DNA from: Legionella longbeachae
GTDB lineage: Bacteria; Pseudomonadota; Gammaproteobacteria; Legionellales; Legionellaceae
DNA: 7,891 nt
Assembly (NCBI GenBank): GCA_016191305.1
Contig: JACPOX010000035.1
Location: forward strand, 1,953 to 9,843
Direction of reading: 5' to 3'
In this document: in pieces, positions 7,201 to 7,891 of the stretch
How the letters are laid out: each line of letters opens with the position of its first letter
How positions within the stretch are numbered: position 1 is the stretch's first letter
Notes under the pieces: generated by a model
Database searches by the model: none
The model's input: only the letters and a program-made list of their open reading frames with translations
What the model was told of the DNA's origin: nothing
Made by a program: the position numbers and the translations under genes

Positions 7201-7828
7201 TGGAAAAAATCCTCCAAATATAGCATTAATTACTTCGTTGCTGAATGAGCGTGATGTTATGTTTAATCGAAATAATAATACGACGATGACAGCAATAAAT
7301 AAAATTTTAAAACAAGAAGTTATTCAATTTGAACGAGAGCCCTCGATTGAATCAATTAACACACTCATTAACGCAGGCGCTTCTATTCACGGACCTGGAT
7401 CAGAAATATATAAAGGACATTCACTTTTAACGTTTGCTATTGTTAAGAACAATTATAAGCTTTTCAAATTATTAGTGGACAAGGGTGCCGACCTTAATTT
7501 TAAAATGCCAAATGAGGCTGGTGATTCGCCGCTTACTTTTTGTCTGAAAAGAGAACCCATCAATCCGGTGATGGTTAAAATCCTAATTGATAAAGGTGCT
7601 AATCTAAATCAATGCAATAATTTCAATCAAACACCCCTCGATTTAATTAAAGCGCTACCAGATAATAATATAAAAGAAACTCTTATTAGTTTCGTTCCAA
7701 AAGAGATGTTAATAGATCAACAAAAAATGTTTTTGAACCAGCATAGAATGAAAAGTGAATTGAATGAAGGAAGAAAAATCGTACAAAACATTTTCACACG
7801 GCACGGGCGAAAAATCGCTCAGCAATAA
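4280..7828 (+). CDS. Multidomain candidate effector: kinase-like, ankyrin and clan-CD cysteine-protease-like domains
   Basis: 1182-aa protein without signal peptide or membrane segment. Residues 1-150 are a helical N-terminus of unknown role. A kinase-like domain follows (about 160-390): LGGINSKNFKV in the glycine-loop position, VLKV with K185 as the likely ATP lysine, hinge LLVTDYCTLG (231-240), catalytic loop FPDAKPTNWL (D284, K286, N289) and ADTK (D302) in the DFG position. A first ankyrin block spans about 482-543 (LAVRANNSSWVRILLNNGAD). A clan-CD-like domain (about 590-745) has LILLGHG (H656) and ITLSCYGG (C696). A second ankyrin block spans about 863-1136, clearest at 1046-1075 and 1080-1113. 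The basic tail is NIFTRHGRKIAQQ. It is divergent from another ankyrin gene, which together with its eukaryotic-like domains suggests a type IV effector; translocation and both activities are inferred. The last 11 codons overlap a Reg_prop reading frame in another phase. I cannot tie it to a named Legionella protein. Confidence 0.92.
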   Translation: MVQISRVASDRKTLGLPSVIYKEFMRNINDAIDVFNKSTNKKIKKIALEKIQEKIQYVDFQTPPSNLVGSFHEIRKKLFSQIKEAYAEIGVDTLCQSDKNYSPIARIVTDMSQDKADRLMEILSKREHDNLNTELKALYDSTDFSPEANQWRTFLETHSIEFLGGINSKNFKVINTLDNSIKVLKVDLQVGPRNVEHNLRGALPDVFTPTEASRQVLGKIQDKYELESRNLLVTDYCTLGSVYAHGEKVRKEGIDATYQSATEMMSQMTQVFLDIQNNNCFFPDAKPTNWLVDVNGKIRVADTKSILATKNGQYDAGPIGEVATTEEFSMEFIKPNNVYDAEKIHANLLGRNIYNYLTGIMPPGIVFKWNHPIFEGSIGNEYKLLIINLTRDPPSSRMSLKDAQIKLQELRTQLEFQKREENQSPNLGNQSIQLPDINKSLHKVFENFLQGTQSAEEVTEALRNAFKEKTPQERAQLINHPSPLLPLAVRANNSSWVRILLNNGADPNDLQYMANNNLLRDAAINKNPEIIDLLLVKGVSYHGSEGLSSESTQFIIDALIRTKNPIHAPAIRDALDYQSKIQNQEHSVIETEVDLMIVIGPDERGEFSHQAARGQFIDDCKKRGIKVHIVGNGNDFIQDQELAHLPKSKNLILLGHGSARHNNHRIDVMQNERNTLNVIKNIQDKTGCSNIITLSCYGGLVIDNEKASNQLKPGTTIFAPSPNDEPSLLMNNIDIIKISIEEIGTNNGNLNLMNLTQNCLEKFSETACFMYVPENSNQPSESATMKGNHQIHTQNTDFNAGRISTLNTYLKDVIDKNPGDSLKNNLGSLVLDDKGGPETKYHKIKMIREQTPGYQLRSNHYKNNELTFHISKGHSDDVFNILNKLEHSNKQKEAIFLLNSTVAVSSPEAYKVLPSFVKSGASIYQDYPYGPKKMSVFDYALNSNKLPLIRNLCKSNEQDQNGRFPMDIILQQESGKNPPNIALITSLLNERDVMFNRNNNTTMTAINKILKQEVIQFEREPSIESINTLINAGASIHGPGSEIYKGHSLLTFAIVKNNYKLFKLLVDKGADLNFKMPNEAGDSPLTFCLKREPINPVMVKILIDKGANLNQCNNFNQTPLDLIKALPDNNIKETLISFVPKEMLIDQQKMFLNQHRMKSELNEGRKIVQNIFTRHGRKIAQQ
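4760..5191 (+). other. Kinase-like core of the large protein
   Basis: Residues 161-304. The order of motifs follows the protein-kinase fold: a glycine-poor nucleotide loop, K185 in a VLKV strand, a hydrophobic hinge, D-x-K-x-x-N (284-289) and D302. The usual HRD is FPD and DFG is DTK, so it is a divergent kinase. Because the lysine and both aspartates are kept, activity is possible. Confidence 0.7.
6047..6514 (+). other. Clan-CD cysteine-protease-like domain of the large protein
   Basis: Residues 590-745. Alternating strands and helices: VDLMIVIG (593-600), IKVHIVG (625-631), NLILLGHG (650-657), NIITLSCYGG (690-699) and TTIFAP (715-720). A hydrophobic strand ending in GHG and, 40 residues on, a hydrophobic strand ending in SC-x-GG is the His/Cys dyad layout of caspase, CHAT, gingipain and C80 (MARTX CPD) families. 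Dyad codons are 6245-6247 (His) and 6365-6367 (Cys). Protease activity and the exact family are inferred. Confidence 0.65.
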
Positions 7829-7891
7829 CATTGTGCTTTCCTTTTACGAGGACAAAACAGGCACCCTCTGGATAGGAACGCTTGACGGACT
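7764..7891 (+). pseudogene. 5'-truncated two-component-regulator-propeller (Reg_prop) gene, running off the window
   Basis: Read in the frame starting at 7764, the DNA gives YKTFSHGTGEKSLSNN (7782-7829) followed by IVLSFYEDKTGTLWIGTLDG to the edge. This is a textbook Reg_prop blade junction (SLSNN, then ED-x-x-G-x-LWIGT-x-x-GL), as found in periplasmic propellers of hybrid sensor kinases and some GGDEF proteins. A stop (7761-7763) closes the frame upstream. The only start nearby (ATG 7764) gives no signal peptide and no earlier blades, although this family needs both. The frame overlaps the end of the ankyrin gene by 65 nt in a different phase. GC is about 50% from 7795 on, against about 27% before. 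I infer a gene truncated by insertion or recombination. If the remainder is intact downstream it might instead be called a partial CDS. Confidence 0.6.

Noticed and set aside
1..7891. CRISPR arrays, rRNA or tRNA genes
   Set aside because: No regularly spaced direct repeats and no RNA-gene signatures were seen on either strand.

Overview
The window looks like chromosome of a Legionella-type gammaproteobacterium. The supports are a PilT N-terminus close to the Pseudomonas/Legionella form, an AT-rich composition, a DUF2845-type secreted protein, and two large eukaryotic-like ankyrin genes that resemble Dot/Icm type IV effectors. The species cannot be fixed from sequence alone, and no protein was matched against a database.

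Layout. Bases 1-161 (minus strand) are the start of pilT, cut by the window edge. Divergent from it lie yggS (277-963), a 13-bp stem-loop, yggT (1046-1621) and a secreted four-cysteine DUF2845-like protein (1667-2233). These are ordinary core genes. A 150-bp MITE-like palindrome flanked by TA (2231-2384) follows at once, and its left TA plus first G spell the TAG stop of the preceding gene. A small conserved-looking cytosolic protein (2490-2771) and an AT-rich perfect 16-bp stem-loop (2809-2852) close the core-like part.

The accessory part is a divergent pair of ankyrin genes sharing an AT-rich 145-bp intergenic region: a 388-aa ankyrin protein on the minus strand (2968-4134) and a 1182-aa multidomain protein on the plus strand (4280-7828). 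The large protein combines, in order, a protein-kinase-like domain (D284-x-K286-x-x-N289 and D302), a short ankyrin block, a clan-CD (caspase/CHAT/C80-like) domain with a GHG...LSCYGG dyad (H656/C696), and a second ankyrin block. This kinase-like/ankyrin/cysteine-protease-like fusion is the most interesting content of the window.

At the right edge, GC jumps from about 27% (7701-7794) to about 50% (7795-7891). The bases after the jump, read in another frame, encode a typical two-component-regulator-propeller (Reg_prop) blade that runs back under the last 11 codons of the large gene. I infer that the ankyrin gene has been joined into a Reg_prop sensor gene, leaving that gene 5'-truncated and giving the effector a C-terminal tail read out of frame from recipient DNA.

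The core genes (pilus retraction, PLP homeostasis, membrane protein) have no evident functional link to the ankyrin pair. The window reads as a core backbone carrying an accessory effector insertion.
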